From Aureibaculum algae (lineage in GTDB: Bacteria; Bacteroidota; Bacteroidia; Flavobacteriales; Flavobacteriaceae), in the NCBI RefSeq assembly GCF_006065315.1, contig NZ_CP040749.1:930001-994000 (forward strand): a stretch of 64,000 nucleotides of DNA, read 5' to 3'. Shown here piece after piece: positions 54,582 through 64,000 of the stretch. The translations under genes and the position numbers were made by a program. Positions within the stretch are counted from its first letter, which is position 1. Each line of letters begins with the position of its first letter. The notes beneath the pieces are model-generated. The model saw nothing but the letters and a program-made list of their open reading frames with translations. It searched no databases and had not been told where the DNA came from.

Positions 54582-57500
54582 ATGTTAAAGGACGATAACA
54601 GTGTGGTAAATAGAGTGAGTTTGAAAAAACTGATGCTACTATTTCTTGTTTTTTGTTGTTTTTTTACAAGTAATTTGTCTGCACAATTGCCAAATTTGGA
54701 CTACAGTTTTGTCAATATAAAAAATGGAATATCTAATGTTGCCATTTCTACAATTATTCAAGATCAGTATGGTATTATTTGGATGGGTACCAATGGAACA
54801 GGATTAATAAGGTATGATGGTATTGATCATATTTCGTACAAACATAAATTAAATGATGCTAGCTCTATAAGTAATAGTCTCGTTAATTGTGCAAAGTTAG
54901 ATTCTAAAAATAGAATATGGATTGGCACTGAAGAAGGACTGAATTTGTACAATCAAGATTTAGATCAGTTTAAAAAGATTTCTTTGGGCAATGAAAAACA
55001 AACCAATGCTTCCATTCGTAGTATAGAGCAAGATAGTTTGGGTAACCTTTTTGTGGGTACCTATAAACAAGGGCTTTTTAAGTTGAATTTAGAAAGTTTT
55101 AAGTCTGAAAAAGTGTCCAATTCTACTATAAACAACCAATCTGTTTTCATAAATATAAATAGTATTCAGCTAGCAGGATCAGGAAGAGTATTTGTCGGTA
55201 CAAATTTGGGATTAAAGGAAGTTGATGTGGAATCAAATTCATTAGTTAATGTGGTTTATGTTGATAAAAACGAGAGAACACCAATAGCTAATTTTATAGA
55301 AGCGATGTTGGTAGATACCGATAATAATTTATGGGTAGGTACTTTGTCTGACGGTATTTTTAAATTTAAGATTGGGAATGGTCCTGGTAACGAACTAACT
55401 GAATATAATCATTTTGCGATTTCTGATAAAATGATTATGACGATGATTCAATTAGACGACCATAGCTTGATGATCGGTACAGAGAATGATGGACTATTTC
55501 ATTTAGAGACTTCGGGTAAAGTAATTAAGAATTATTTACTGAATAAGCAAGATGAAAAAAGTATTCATTCGAATTCTATCTGGTCGTTATTTTTAGATTC
55601 AAATAAGAGAATTTGGATGGGGTATTATAATAGTGGTCTGGCAGTAAGCGATAATTTATATGATAAGTTTAGAAATATAGAGAGTTTATCACGTAATCCA
55701 AATTCTTTAAAAGCAAATTCCGTTATGGGAATTGTAAAAGATAAATCAGATAGGTTATGGATTGGTATGGATGGTGGTGGTATAGATATTTATAATCTGA
55801 AAACGGACAAATATACACATATTAATAAAGAAGAAAATTTTCCTTATTCTGGATTGACGAGTGATTATATTGAAACTATTTTTATTGATAGTAAAGAGAA
55901 TATTTGGGCTGGAAGTTGGGATAGTGGTATTTTTCTCTTGAAGAAAGGACATAAAAAATTTATTAATTACAATATAGAAAATACAAAAGGGAAATTAACT
56001 TCAAATACCATACTAAGTATTAGTGAAGATCCAGATGGTACTATTTGGATAGGTACTTTTTTTAAAGGGCTTCACTCTTTTGATCCAGTTAGTAAAGAAA
56101 TTACGCATTATAATTCAAAACCTTTTGTTGAAAATGGCATTACTACGAGTGACGTTAGAAAGGTGTTAGTTGATCCAGAAAGTAACATTTGGTTGGGTAC
56201 TACGAAGGGGTTGTTTAAGATAAAAAAAATACCCAGTGGCCAGTTTTCAATAGTTTCTATGGAAAAAAGGTTATCTGAAAAATATGGTAATTATGCCAGT
56301 GCGAATCATATTTTATCATTACACTTAGGTACTGATAATATTTTATGGATTGGTACAAGAGGGGCTGGTTTGTGTAAATACAATCTTAATACTGATGAGC
56401 TAGAGTGGTACAATAGGTTGTCGGGTTTACAAGAGGAGAATGTCGCAGGAATTATTCAAAGTAAAGAAGGAGATTTATGGTTAACAGGTAATGAAGGCAT
56501 CTCAAAATTAGATAGAAAGAATAATACTTTTATAAATTATACAGTCAATGATGGTCTACTTTCCAATGACTTTAATTTTAATGCTGCATTAAGAGATAAA
56601 GAGGGTATTCTTTACTTCGGTAATTTTAAGGGTATTGATTATTTTAATCCTAAAGACATTAAAATTAATAATAGCGTGCCTTCATTATATTTAGTGGGTT
56701 TTAAATTATTTAATGAATCCGTACTTCCTTATCAAAAAAACTCACCATTAAAAAAAGTAATTGCAGAAACTAAAAGTATTACGTTAGATAATTCACAATC
56801 GGTATTTACAATAGAATTTGCTGCTATTAATTATACAAGACCTGAAAAAAATCAATACGCTTATTATTTGGAAGGCTTAGAAAGTTCTTGGAATTATGTG
56901 GGTAATTTACGTAGTGCAACGTACACACATTTAAATCATGGAGAATATGTTTTTAAATTAAAAGCGGCTAATAATGATGGCGTATGGAATGAAGTGCCCT
57001 TAAGTTTATCTATTAAAATTCTACCTCCATGGTGGAAAACGAATTGGGCATTTTTGACCTATTTCGCTCTTCTTTTATTGATTTTATATTTACTCTATAA
57101 TATCACACAGAACAGAATTAGAGAAAAACAAGTAATCGCTAATGAGAGAAGTAAAAGGTTTCAAGAAGAGGAGTTAAATGATAAGAAATTTCAATTTTTT
57201 ACCAATATATCTCATGAGTTTAGAACACCATTAACACTTATTCTAAGCCCGTTAACAAATTTAATTAACAATAAAGTTGTGAATTTTCCTGATGATGTCA
57301 AAGGAAAACTTCAAATTATTGAAAAAAATGCAAAAAGATTATCAAGGTTAACCAATGAGTTAATGGACTTTAGAAAATTGGAGCAACATAAATTAAAAAT
57401 TAAAGCGAATAAAATTAATCTAATTCCATTTTGCGAAGATATTGTTAGTTACTTTGACGAAGAGGCCACTCGGAGGAATATTTATTTGAATGTAGATGCC

Positions 57501-58790
57501 GATGTTTCCGAATTAGATTTGTGGGCAGATAAAAATATGCTTGAAAAGATAATTTTCAATATTTTGTCCAATGCATTTAAAGTTACTCCAGAAGGAGGTG
57601 CTATTACTATCGAAATATCAATGAAAGATTCGAATTCTAAATTAGAGAAATTGAACGATAATTTACTGATAAAAGAATATGTAGCCATAAGTATATCTGA
57701 TACAGGCCCGGGTCTAGAACCTGAACAATTAACTAAAATATTTGAGCGGTTTTATCAGGTTGATAATTTAAATAAAGCGTATTATGGAGGAACAGGCATA
57801 GGTTTAGAGGTTGTTCAAAGTTTTGTTAGATTACATAGAGGTGCTGTTGATGTGGAAAGTGAAATAGGTATTGGAACAAAATTTAAAGTGTTATTGCCTT
57901 TCGGTAAAGAACATTTAGATAAAAGTGAATTGGCAAGCGTTAGTGAGTCAGAAAATTTTGTAAGAAATAAACAACCTTTAATAGAAAATTTATCAAATGA
58001 GCAAAACAAAATTGGTCTAATAGAAAAGGGTTCAAGGTCAGATACGCTTTTAATAGTTGAAGATAATGTTGAGTTGAGAGATTATTTAAAAGGGGAATTA
58101 GAAGAATTCTATAAAATCATTGCAGCTAATAATGGTGTTGAAGGCTTAAAATTGGCTAATGAAAATTTACCAGATATTATTATCAGTGATATTATTATGC
58201 CAGAAATGGATGGGCTTGAATTTTGTAAAAAAATTAAGACTGATATTAGAACCAGTCATATACCAATTTTAGTGCTTACGGCCAAGTCTAAATTAGATGA
58301 TAGAATAGAGAGTGTTGAAATAGGGGCCGATGCCTATATGAAAAAACCTTTTGACATGAGGTTAGTAAAATTAAGACTTGCACAACTAATACAGAGTCGA
58401 AAACTAATCTTCAATAAGTATTTTAGTGAAATTAGTGGAGCTGAAGAGAATAAAAATGCGACCTCTATTGATAAAGAGTTCATACAGAAAATTTTGACTT
58501 ACATTAATGATAATATTAGTGATTCAAATCTCAGTGTTGAAATTCTAGCATCACAATTAAACCTTAGTCGCAGTCAATTATATAGAAAGGTGAAAATGCT
58601 AACGGGTCAAACGGTTAATGAATTTATTAGAAATATAAGATTGCAAAGGGCAAATCAATTACTGGAATGTGGAAGTGCTACCATAAGTGAAATTTGTTAT
58701 CAAGTGGGCTTTGCATCTCCTTCTTACTTCACAAAATGTTTTAAGGCTCACTTCGGAATTTTACCTACCGAGGTTAAGGTTAAACAATAG
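54582..58790 (+). CDS. hybrid two-component system (HTCS) sensor-regulator
   Basis: A 1402-residue single-chain sensor and regulator typical of Bacteroidota glycan loci. Order: signal peptide (about 1-34), periplasmic two-propeller sensor with many IWIGT-type Reg_prop repeats (about 40-740), Y_Y_Y domain (about 745-810), one transmembrane helix (about 820-842), histidine kinase with His878 (NISHEFRTPLTL), ATPase domain with GTGIGLEVV, receiver with Asp1203 (ISDIIMPEMDG) and a C-terminal AraC DNA-binding domain (about 1290-1400). The periplasmic part should sense an oligosaccharide. It stands directly before the second susC-susD pair. Confidence 0.95.
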   Translation: MLKDDNSVVNRVSLKKLMLLFLVFCCFFTSNLSAQLPNLDYSFVNIKNGISNVAISTIIQDQYGIIWMGTNGTGLIRYDGIDHISYKHKLNDASSISNSLVNCAKLDSKNRIWIGTEEGLNLYNQDLDQFKKISLGNEKQTNASIRSIEQDSLGNLFVGTYKQGLFKLNLESFKSEKVSNSTINNQSVFININSIQLAGSGRVFVGTNLGLKEVDVESNSLVNVVYVDKNERTPIANFIEAMLVDTDNNLWVGTLSDGIFKFKIGNGPGNELTEYNHFAISDKMIMTMIQLDDHSLMIGTENDGLFHLETSGKVIKNYLLNKQDEKSIHSNSIWSLFLDSNKRIWMGYYNSGLAVSDNLYDKFRNIESLSRNPNSLKANSVMGIVKDKSDRLWIGMDGGGIDIYNLKTDKYTHINKEENFPYSGLTSDYIETIFIDSKENIWAGSWDSGIFLLKKGHKKFINYNIENTKGKLTSNTILSISEDPDGTIWIGTFFKGLHSFDPVSKEITHYNSKPFVENGITTSDVRKVLVDPESNIWLGTTKGLFKIKKIPSGQFSIVSMEKRLSEKYGNYASANHILSLHLGTDNILWIGTRGAGLCKYNLNTDELEWYNRLSGLQEENVAGIIQSKEGDLWLTGNEGISKLDRKNNTFINYTVNDGLLSNDFNFNAALRDKEGILYFGNFKGIDYFNPKDIKINNSVPSLYLVGFKLFNESVLPYQKNSPLKKVIAETKSITLDNSQSVFTIEFAAINYTRPEKNQYAYYLEGLESSWNYVGNLRSATYTHLNHGEYVFKLKAANNDGVWNEVPLSLSIKILPPWWKTNWAFLTYFALLLLILYLLYNITQNRIREKQVIANERSKRFQEEELNDKKFQFFTNISHEFRTPLTLILSPLTNLINNKVVNFPDDVKGKLQIIEKNAKRLSRLTNELMDFRKLEQHKLKIKANKINLIPFCEDIVSYFDEEATRRNIYLNVDADVSELDLWADKNMLEKIIFNILSNAFKVTPEGGAITIEISMKDSNSKLEKLNDNLLIKEYVAISISDTGPGLEPEQLTKIFERFYQVDNLNKAYYGGTGIGLEVVQSFVRLHRGAVDVESEIGIGTKFKVLLPFGKEHLDKSELASVSESENFVRNKQPLIENLSNEQNKIGLIEKGSRSDTLLIVEDNVELRDYLKGELEEFYKIIAANNGVEGLKLANENLPDIIISDIIMPEMDGLEFCKKIKTDIRTSHIPILVLTAKSKLDDRIESVEIGADAYMKKPFDMRLVKLRLAQLIQSRKLIFNKYFSEISGAEENKNATSIDKEFIQKILTYINDNISDSNLSVEILASQLNLSRSQLYRKVKMLTGQTVNEFIRNIRLQRANQLLECGSATISEICYQVGFASPSYFTKCFKAHFGILPTEVKVKQ

Positions 58791-59270
58791 TAGAAGTTAT
58801 ACAATTAACTTCGGACTAACCAATTTGGTATATCTACAATTTGTTTAAACCTATTAGAATATTCGATAATTACCAATAAAATAAACCTAAAAGTTGGAGT
58901 AATTATCACTTGTTTTGAATCATTGTAAATGTGATATCCGTAAAAAAACAATTGAAATTATATCAATTGACATAATTTTGAGACTTTTTTTTGAATAATA
59001 CAAATGATGCATTCAATATGTTTAATACGCTAGTTTAACCATGTTCAGAGCATTTTGCAACAAATGTATTATGCGATGCAGGATTTGTATTATAATTGAT
59101 ATGGTACAACTTTCTATATTTGAAATCTGAATTAATCTGATCACAATCGTAGATAATCATTTTAGAGAACAGGATGGTACAGGTTAATTCTTACTTTGAT
59201 TTAATTTAAAATTGTACTAATTAGATTAAAAAAAATAGCATAAAATTTTACTAACTTAAATATATTAAAT
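58791..59270. other. 480-base regulatory spacer before the second susC
   Basis: No gene is seen. Hairpins: 58793-58799 with 58806-58812 (7 bp, no T-tract) directly after the HTCS stop, and a 9-bp inverted repeat, GATAATTAC at 58865-58873 with GTAATTATC at 58899-58907. The operator-like repeat and -7 box at 59065-59122 are listed separately. Confidence 0.55.
59065..59122 (+). promoter_or_regulatory. candidate operator and promoter of the second susC
   Basis: TGTATTAT occurs at 59065-59072 and 59086-59093, exactly 21 bp apart, and a consensus -7 box TATATTTG lies at 59115-59122, with TTG at 59096-59098 as a possible -33. The half-site differs from the GGTAAAAT type, so the neighbouring HTCS may bind here. 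Confidence 0.55.
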
Positions 59271-62200
59271 ATGATGAAGCTTAAAATCGCAATGATCGCT
59301 TTGGTGATGATTTGCACACAAAGTGTTCTTTCACAAACTAAAACCGTAAGTGGAACGGTAATAGATAGTGACGGGATGACACTACCGGGAGTTACAATTC
59401 TCGTAGTTGGAACAAGTAATGGTGTAACTACTGATTTTGATGGTAAATATCAAATCGAAAACGTAAGTGCAACAGATCAATTATCATTCAGTTTTATAGG
59501 AATGAGTACACAAACAATTACTGTTGGTGCACAATCAACTATTAATGTAACTTTATTAGTTTCAGCCGAAGCTTTAGACGAGGTTGTAGTAGTTGGTTAT
59601 GGAACACAAAGCAGAGCAGAGGTTACTGGAGCAATTTCTTCAATTGATTCAGATGAACTAGCTGCACTTCCAGTTGCAACTGCAGAGCAAGCCTTACAAG
59701 GTAGAGCATCTGGTGTAACTGTAATAAACAGTGGTTCTCCTGGTACAGCTCCAATAGTGAGAATTAGAGGTTTAGGTACGGTGGGTAATAATAATCCATT
59801 ATACGTTATTGATGGTGTTATTACAGGTAGTTTAGCTGGTATAAGTACCAATGATATTGAATCAGTAAACGTTTTAAAGGATGCTTCCACAACAGCAATT
59901 TATGGATCACAAGGTTCTAATGGTGTGGTTATGGTAACCACTAAAAAAGGAAAATCAGGTAAAGCCAAAATTTCCTTTAATACTTATGCAGGTTTTCAAA
60001 ATATAACGCAAAGATATGATGTGTTGAACACACAACAGTATTTACAATATGCAAATGATGCATTTAACTTTACACCTTCTTCTCCTAATAGTTCTTTAAA
60101 TGCCGAGACAAATTGGCAAGATGAAATTTTTCAAAGTGGAGTATTACAAAATTATGATTTAAGTGCTTCAGGCGGTAACGAAAATTCTAATTATAGATTT
60201 TCAGCGGGTATTTTAGATCAAGAGGGAGCAGTTGTTGGAACTGGATTTAAAAGGTATTCTTTTAGAGCGAATAGTGGATTTACATCTGGTAAATTTAAAT
60301 TTGGCGAAACTATGGCCGTATCTTTTAACAGCCAAAACCCAGAACTTTCAGATGGAGGTCGTTCGATAATTGAGCATGCGATAAAAATGGCACCTTATTT
60401 AAGTGTATATAATGCTGATAATTTAGGTGGATTTCAAGGTCCAGATAATACTTTAGATGGTCAGGATGCTGTAAACCCAGTAAGAATTATGGAATTAGGT
60501 AATAACCTAAATAAGACAACTGCGATTACAGGTAGCTTATTTGCAGAATTTGAAATTATTGAAGGATTAAAATTTAAATCTCAAGTTGGTTTAGACTACT
60601 ACTCGTATAATAATAATAGATTTGTACCATCATATAATGATGATAGTGTAGCAGGGGCTTTTACTGGCTCACAACTTTTTGCATCAATAACAAAAAATAC
60701 AGGTGTAGGACAGACGGTCACATTTACCAATAGTTTAAACTACGAAAAAACGATTGCAGATGTGCATAATTTTGATGTATTATTGGTGGCTGAAAAATAT
60801 GAAAACAATGTGTCTTACATAAATGCTGCTAGTCAAAATCTTATTAGTGATGAGGTAGATCAAGTTTCAGATCAAGGTTCTGCTTTGAAGAGTGAATCTT
60901 TTGAAACCAATAGAATTGGTTATTTAGGAAGGGTTAATTACAATTATGATGGCAAATATATTTTTGCTGCTTCTATTCGTAGAGATGCTTCATCACGTTT
61001 TGGTGAAAATAATCGTTGGGGTACTTTTCCTTCATTAGCTTTAGGTTGGAATATTGCCAAGGAAAGTTTTATGGGAGATAGTAAATTCAGTAATTTGAAA
61101 ATTAGAGGAAGTTGGGGGCTTGTAGGTAATGACAATATTTCAAATTATTTATATAGTCCAACACTAACCAGTGATTTTACCTACCCAATTGGAGGTGTAG
61201 CAGCAGTAGGTACTACCGCAGCAGGTTTAGCCAATCCAGACTTAAAGTGGGAGGAAACTACCATGGTTAATATCGGTTTAGATTTTGGTCTTTTTAATGA
61301 AAAAGTTACAGGTTCTATTGAGTACTATAAAAATACGAGTGATGACTTGTTAATGAGCAGAACAACGCCTGTATCTTTAGGATTCCATGCGGGGTCAATT
61401 ACAGAAAATGTGGGATCAGTGGAGACCAATGGTTTTGAATTAAATTTAGGCTACAATCATTACGGAGATGATTTCTCATGGTCAGCCAACCTAAACTTAG
61501 GGACTAGTAAAAATGAAGTAAAATCTTTAGGTCAATTAACTGAGATTACTGGTGCACTTTTTGAAGGATCTGATATTTCAAGAATATCGGTAGGTGAATC
61601 TTTATTTTACTTCTATGGTTTAGAAACGGATGGTATTTATCAAACGCAAGCTGAGGTTGATGCTGTATTTACGGCTAACCCTGGCCAAACAACGGTTCAG
61701 CCTGGAGATATTCGATTTGTAGATCATAGTGGTGATGGAGATATAACTTCTGATGATAGAGTTGTTATCGGTAATCCTTACCCTGATGTAACATATGGTT
61801 TAAATTTAAGTGGTGATTATAAAAATTGGGATCTTAATTTATTTATTGCAGGAGTTGCAGGTAATGATGTCTATAACACAAATATTTATGATTTAGAAGG
61901 AATGCCGAGATTGTTTGGAGCAGGTACTGCTGTTTTAGACAGATGGACGCCAAGTAACGCTTCTAATAGTGTGCCTAGGGCAGGTGGAGCTCCGCAAAAC
62001 GTTGCTATTTCTGATCGATTTGTAGAAGATGGTTCGTATACAAGGTTAAAAAATATATCTTTAGGCTATACTTTACCAGAAAACGTATTTGGAGAAAAAT
62101 TATTCTCTTCATTTAGAATTTATGTAAGTGGACAAAATTTAATTACATTATCTGACTATTCAGGTTTGGATCCAGAAATTGGAAATTCTACAGTGCTAAC

Positions 62201-62285
62201 GAATTCGGCATTCGAAACAGGAATTGATAGAGGTAATTATCCTCAACCTAAAACATTTTTGTTGGGTTTACAAGTTACATTTTAA
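59271..62285 (+). CDS. SusC/RagA-family TonB-dependent transporter (second pair)
   Basis: Outer-membrane oligosaccharide transporter of 1004 residues with a normal signal peptide (about 1-22, ending SQTKTVSG), a carboxypeptidase-regulatory-like domain (about 25-105, with TDFDGKYQIENV), a plug (about 110-225, with LYVIDGVITG and AIYGSQGSNGVVMVTTK) and a barrel ending FLLGLQVTF. It differs clearly from the first SusC in its N-terminus and barrel, so it is not a recent duplicate. It is followed 18 bases later by its SusD partner and is probably controlled by the HTCS encoded upstream. Confidence 0.95.
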   Translation: MMKLKIAMIALVMICTQSVLSQTKTVSGTVIDSDGMTLPGVTILVVGTSNGVTTDFDGKYQIENVSATDQLSFSFIGMSTQTITVGAQSTINVTLLVSAEALDEVVVVGYGTQSRAEVTGAISSIDSDELAALPVATAEQALQGRASGVTVINSGSPGTAPIVRIRGLGTVGNNNPLYVIDGVITGSLAGISTNDIESVNVLKDASTTAIYGSQGSNGVVMVTTKKGKSGKAKISFNTYAGFQNITQRYDVLNTQQYLQYANDAFNFTPSSPNSSLNAETNWQDEIFQSGVLQNYDLSASGGNENSNYRFSAGILDQEGAVVGTGFKRYSFRANSGFTSGKFKFGETMAVSFNSQNPELSDGGRSIIEHAIKMAPYLSVYNADNLGGFQGPDNTLDGQDAVNPVRIMELGNNLNKTTAITGSLFAEFEIIEGLKFKSQVGLDYYSYNNNRFVPSYNDDSVAGAFTGSQLFASITKNTGVGQTVTFTNSLNYEKTIADVHNFDVLLVAEKYENNVSYINAASQNLISDEVDQVSDQGSALKSESFETNRIGYLGRVNYNYDGKYIFAASIRRDASSRFGENNRWGTFPSLALGWNIAKESFMGDSKFSNLKIRGSWGLVGNDNISNYLYSPTLTSDFTYPIGGVAAVGTTAAGLANPDLKWEETTMVNIGLDFGLFNEKVTGSIEYYKNTSDDLLMSRTTPVSLGFHAGSITENVGSVETNGFELNLGYNHYGDDFSWSANLNLGTSKNEVKSLGQLTEITGALFEGSDISRISVGESLFYFYGLETDGIYQTQAEVDAVFTANPGQTTVQPGDIRFVDHSGDGDITSDDRVVIGNPYPDVTYGLNLSGDYKNWDLNLFIAGVAGNDVYNTNIYDLEGMPRLFGAGTAVLDRWTPSNASNSVPRAGGAPQNVAISDRFVEDGSYTRLKNISLGYTLPENVFGEKLFSSFRIYVSGQNLITLSDYSGLDPEIGNSTVLTNSAFETGIDRGNYPQPKTFLLGLQVTF

Positions 62286-62303
62286 TAAATAAAAATATAA
62301 ATT

Positions 62304-63788
62304 ATGAAAAAATATAAATTAATCTTTACAATTTTCACTATGCTATTGCTTGTAAATGCATGTAGTGAAAAAGATTTGGAGTTAACAAATCCAAATCAAT
62401 TGTCACCTGACACCTTCTTTAAGAATGAGGCACAGGTTCAATCTGCGGTAAATGCTGTATATGCAAACTTTCAAACGCATGGTATGTATTCTAGAGGAAT
62501 GTTTTTTTCTTCCGATAATATGTCACATGAAAATGCGGGTAATCCACAATTGGAAGCAGATAAAAAACAATATCTAGATTTTTCTTTTGATTCTAGTCAC
62601 GGGCTGAATAAGGCCTTTTGGGATAGTTGTTTCAGGGGAGTGAATAAAGCAAATTTTGTAATAGAAAATAAAGAAGCGATAGATGTCATACCAGAAGGTT
62701 TGATGAGTGCCACTACCAAAGCGAAATTTATTGGTGAAGCTAAATTCTTAAGAGGACTGTATTATTTTTGGTTAGTCGTTAGATATGGTGATGTTCCTTT
62801 GATTACGGTAATTCCAGAGGCTCCAGTAGGCTTTCCGAAAAGTTCAGCAGATTTAGTGTATCAGCAAATAATAGACGATTTAAAAGATGCCCAAAACACA
62901 TTGCTTGACAAAGGAGATGAAGATAATGGTAGAGCTAATAAAGGAGCTGCTACAGCATTATTAGGTAAAGTGTATTTATATAGAGGTGAGCATGCTTTAG
63001 CATTAGCTGAATTTAATAAATTGTCAGGTTATGCCTTAGAGGCAAACTTTTTTGATAATTTTAAGGAAGAAACAGAGCATGGCGTTGAGTCTATTTTTGA
63101 AATTGAATATGATGATGATTTAGGGTTCTCTGCACAATGGAATTCTGATGTTTCTGGAGCTGGTCCAAATGAAGCTACTTTTAGAGGTCAAGAATACGGT
63201 TGTTTAGATTGGTTTAACGTGTATCCTTCAGATGATTTGTTAGATGAATATGAGGCAAATGATACTAGATTTGGTGATACTTTTTACTCTGTTGGTGATT
63301 CTTATAAAGCTGGAGAGTTGACAATTACTACATCAAATTTAACTGTTGGAACAGATGTTCGAAGAGCGGGTTGGAAAAAGTATCAAAATTATTATAAAGA
63401 TGCTGCTGAAGATCAAACTTCAGGTATAAACTTTAAATACTTAAGATATGCAGATGTGTTATTAATGATGGCTGAGTGTGAAAATGAAGTGGGAACGCAA
63501 TCAGATGCAGTGGGTTATATTAATAGAGTAAGACTAAGAGCTGGTTTAACGGGGTTAGCAACAACCTTAACTAAAGACCAAGTTTTTGATGCAATTGTTC
63601 ATGAACGTAAGGTAGAGTTAGCAGGTGAACAAGTTCGTTTTAATGATATTATCAGATGGGGTAATGCATCTACTGAATTAGTAGGAACCAATTTTCAAGC
63701 AGGTAAGCATGAATTAATGCCAATACCAGATGCGGAGATTAGCTCAAATGAAAACATCAATGCTGAAGATCAAAACCCTGGTTATTAA
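62304..63788 (+). CDS. SusD/RagB-family glycan-binding lipoprotein (second pair)
   Basis: Lipoprotein of 494 residues (lipobox VNAC, Cys20) with typical SusD features: LSPDTFFKNEAQVQSAVNA at the start, AKFLRGLYYFWLV, LRYADVLLMMAECENEVG and VHERKVELAGEQVRFNDIIR. It forms the outer-membrane lid for the second SusC. No enzyme gene follows within the window, and a terminator closes the unit, so this pair may serve the same polymer, a related one, or work with enzymes encoded elsewhere. Confidence 0.95.
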   Translation: MKKYKLIFTIFTMLLLVNACSEKDLELTNPNQLSPDTFFKNEAQVQSAVNAVYANFQTHGMYSRGMFFSSDNMSHENAGNPQLEADKKQYLDFSFDSSHGLNKAFWDSCFRGVNKANFVIENKEAIDVIPEGLMSATTKAKFIGEAKFLRGLYYFWLVVRYGDVPLITVIPEAPVGFPKSSADLVYQQIIDDLKDAQNTLLDKGDEDNGRANKGAATALLGKVYLYRGEHALALAEFNKLSGYALEANFFDNFKEETEHGVESIFEIEYDDDLGFSAQWNSDVSGAGPNEATFRGQEYGCLDWFNVYPSDDLLDEYEANDTRFGDTFYSVGDSYKAGELTITTSNLTVGTDVRRAGWKKYQNYYKDAAEDQTSGINFKYLRYADVLLMMAECENEVGTQSDAVGYINRVRLRAGLTGLATTLTKDQVFDAIVHERKVELAGEQVRFNDIIRWGNASTELVGTNFQAGKHELMPIPDAEISSNENINAEDQNPGY

Positions 63789-63821
63789 TATTTAAAAAAA
63801 AATATTATTTGAGTTAGTTTG

Positions 63822-63860
63822 AAAACAGCGTATTAATATTTAATACGCTGTTTTTATTTT
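63822..63860 (+). terminator. strong terminator after the second susD
   Basis: A perfect 15-bp stem (63822-63836 with 63840-63854) with a three-base loop, followed by a T-rich tract. It starts 33 bases after the susD stop. Confidence 0.92.
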
Positions 63861-64000
63861 ACGGTATTAAAAATTCTAGTGTTACTTTATAATGTTAATA
63901 TTTTTTAGATGAGAAATTGGCTTTGTATTCAAAGTGATATTCATTCTCTTAACTAAATATATTCAATCTAAATTACCAATAAAAACAGTAAAAAAGGACC

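Noticed and set aside
59597..59890. minus-strand frame of 97 codons inside the second susC
   Set aside because: Antisense to the conserved plug domain of a clear TonB-dependent transporter; composition is typical of shadow frames.

Overview
The window looks like chromosome of a marine member of the Flavobacteriaceae (Bacteroidota). This is inferred from AT-rich DNA, the dcw gene order mraY-murD-ftsW-murG-murC-ftsQ-ftsA-ftsZ without ddl or murB, TAnnTTTG-type -7 promoter boxes, SusC/SusD pairs, a hybrid two-component system and many sulfatases. No insertion sequence, phage gene or CRISPR array was seen.

Layout: (1) 1-12344 is housekeeping: a truncated murE followed by the rest of the peptidoglycan/division cluster, a strong terminator, a GatB/YqeY-domain gene, tRNA-Arg(TCG) and another terminator. 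(2) 12567-17972 holds a minus-strand sulfatase, a minus-strand galT-galK pair (Leloir pathway) and a divergent AraC-type regulator. (3) 18192-54380 is a large polysaccharide utilization locus on the plus strand, apparently five or six transcription units: susC-susD / MFS-galactonate-dehydratase-like-sulfatase; sulfatase-GH16-GH127-GH42/GH167-like-ASPIC protein-sugar porter; DUF4380-like-sulfatase-sulfatase; cycloisomerase-like-aldehyde dehydrogenase-HpcH/HpaI aldolase; GH3-transketolase-transaldolase; galM. (4) 54582-63788 is a hybrid two-component regulator followed by a second susC-susD pair.

The genes fit together as a pathway for a sulfated red-algal galactan. A carrageenan-type polymer (beta/kappa-like hybrid) is the best guess; agar or porphyran is the alternative. 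Five sulfatases would remove sulfate, the GH16 enzyme would cut the chain, the GH42/GH167-like lipoprotein would release disaccharides, and the signal-peptide-less GH127 would split off the anhydrogalactose or other terminal sugar inside the cell. Galactose would go through GalM/GalK/GalT. The anhydro sugar would go through aldehyde dehydrogenase, an enolase-superfamily cycloisomerase and an HpcH/HpaI aldolase to pyruvate plus glyceraldehyde. No 2-keto-3-deoxy-sugar kinase is present, so the encoded route appears non-phosphorylative.

The most interesting unannotated signal is regulatory. A direct repeat of a GGTAAAAT-like half-site with a 21-bp period lies in front of the units starting at 18192, 27776, 38852 and 43735, and more weakly in the large gap before 47790. 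In the first three cases a -7-like box starts exactly 36 bp after the start of the second half-site. A related GGTAATAT repeat with the same 21-bp period faces galT-galK. A different repeat, TGTATTAT, also with 21-bp period, precedes the second susC. AraC-type DNA-binding domains are known to use tandem half-sites at about this spacing, so these look like operators of the two regulators encoded in the window.
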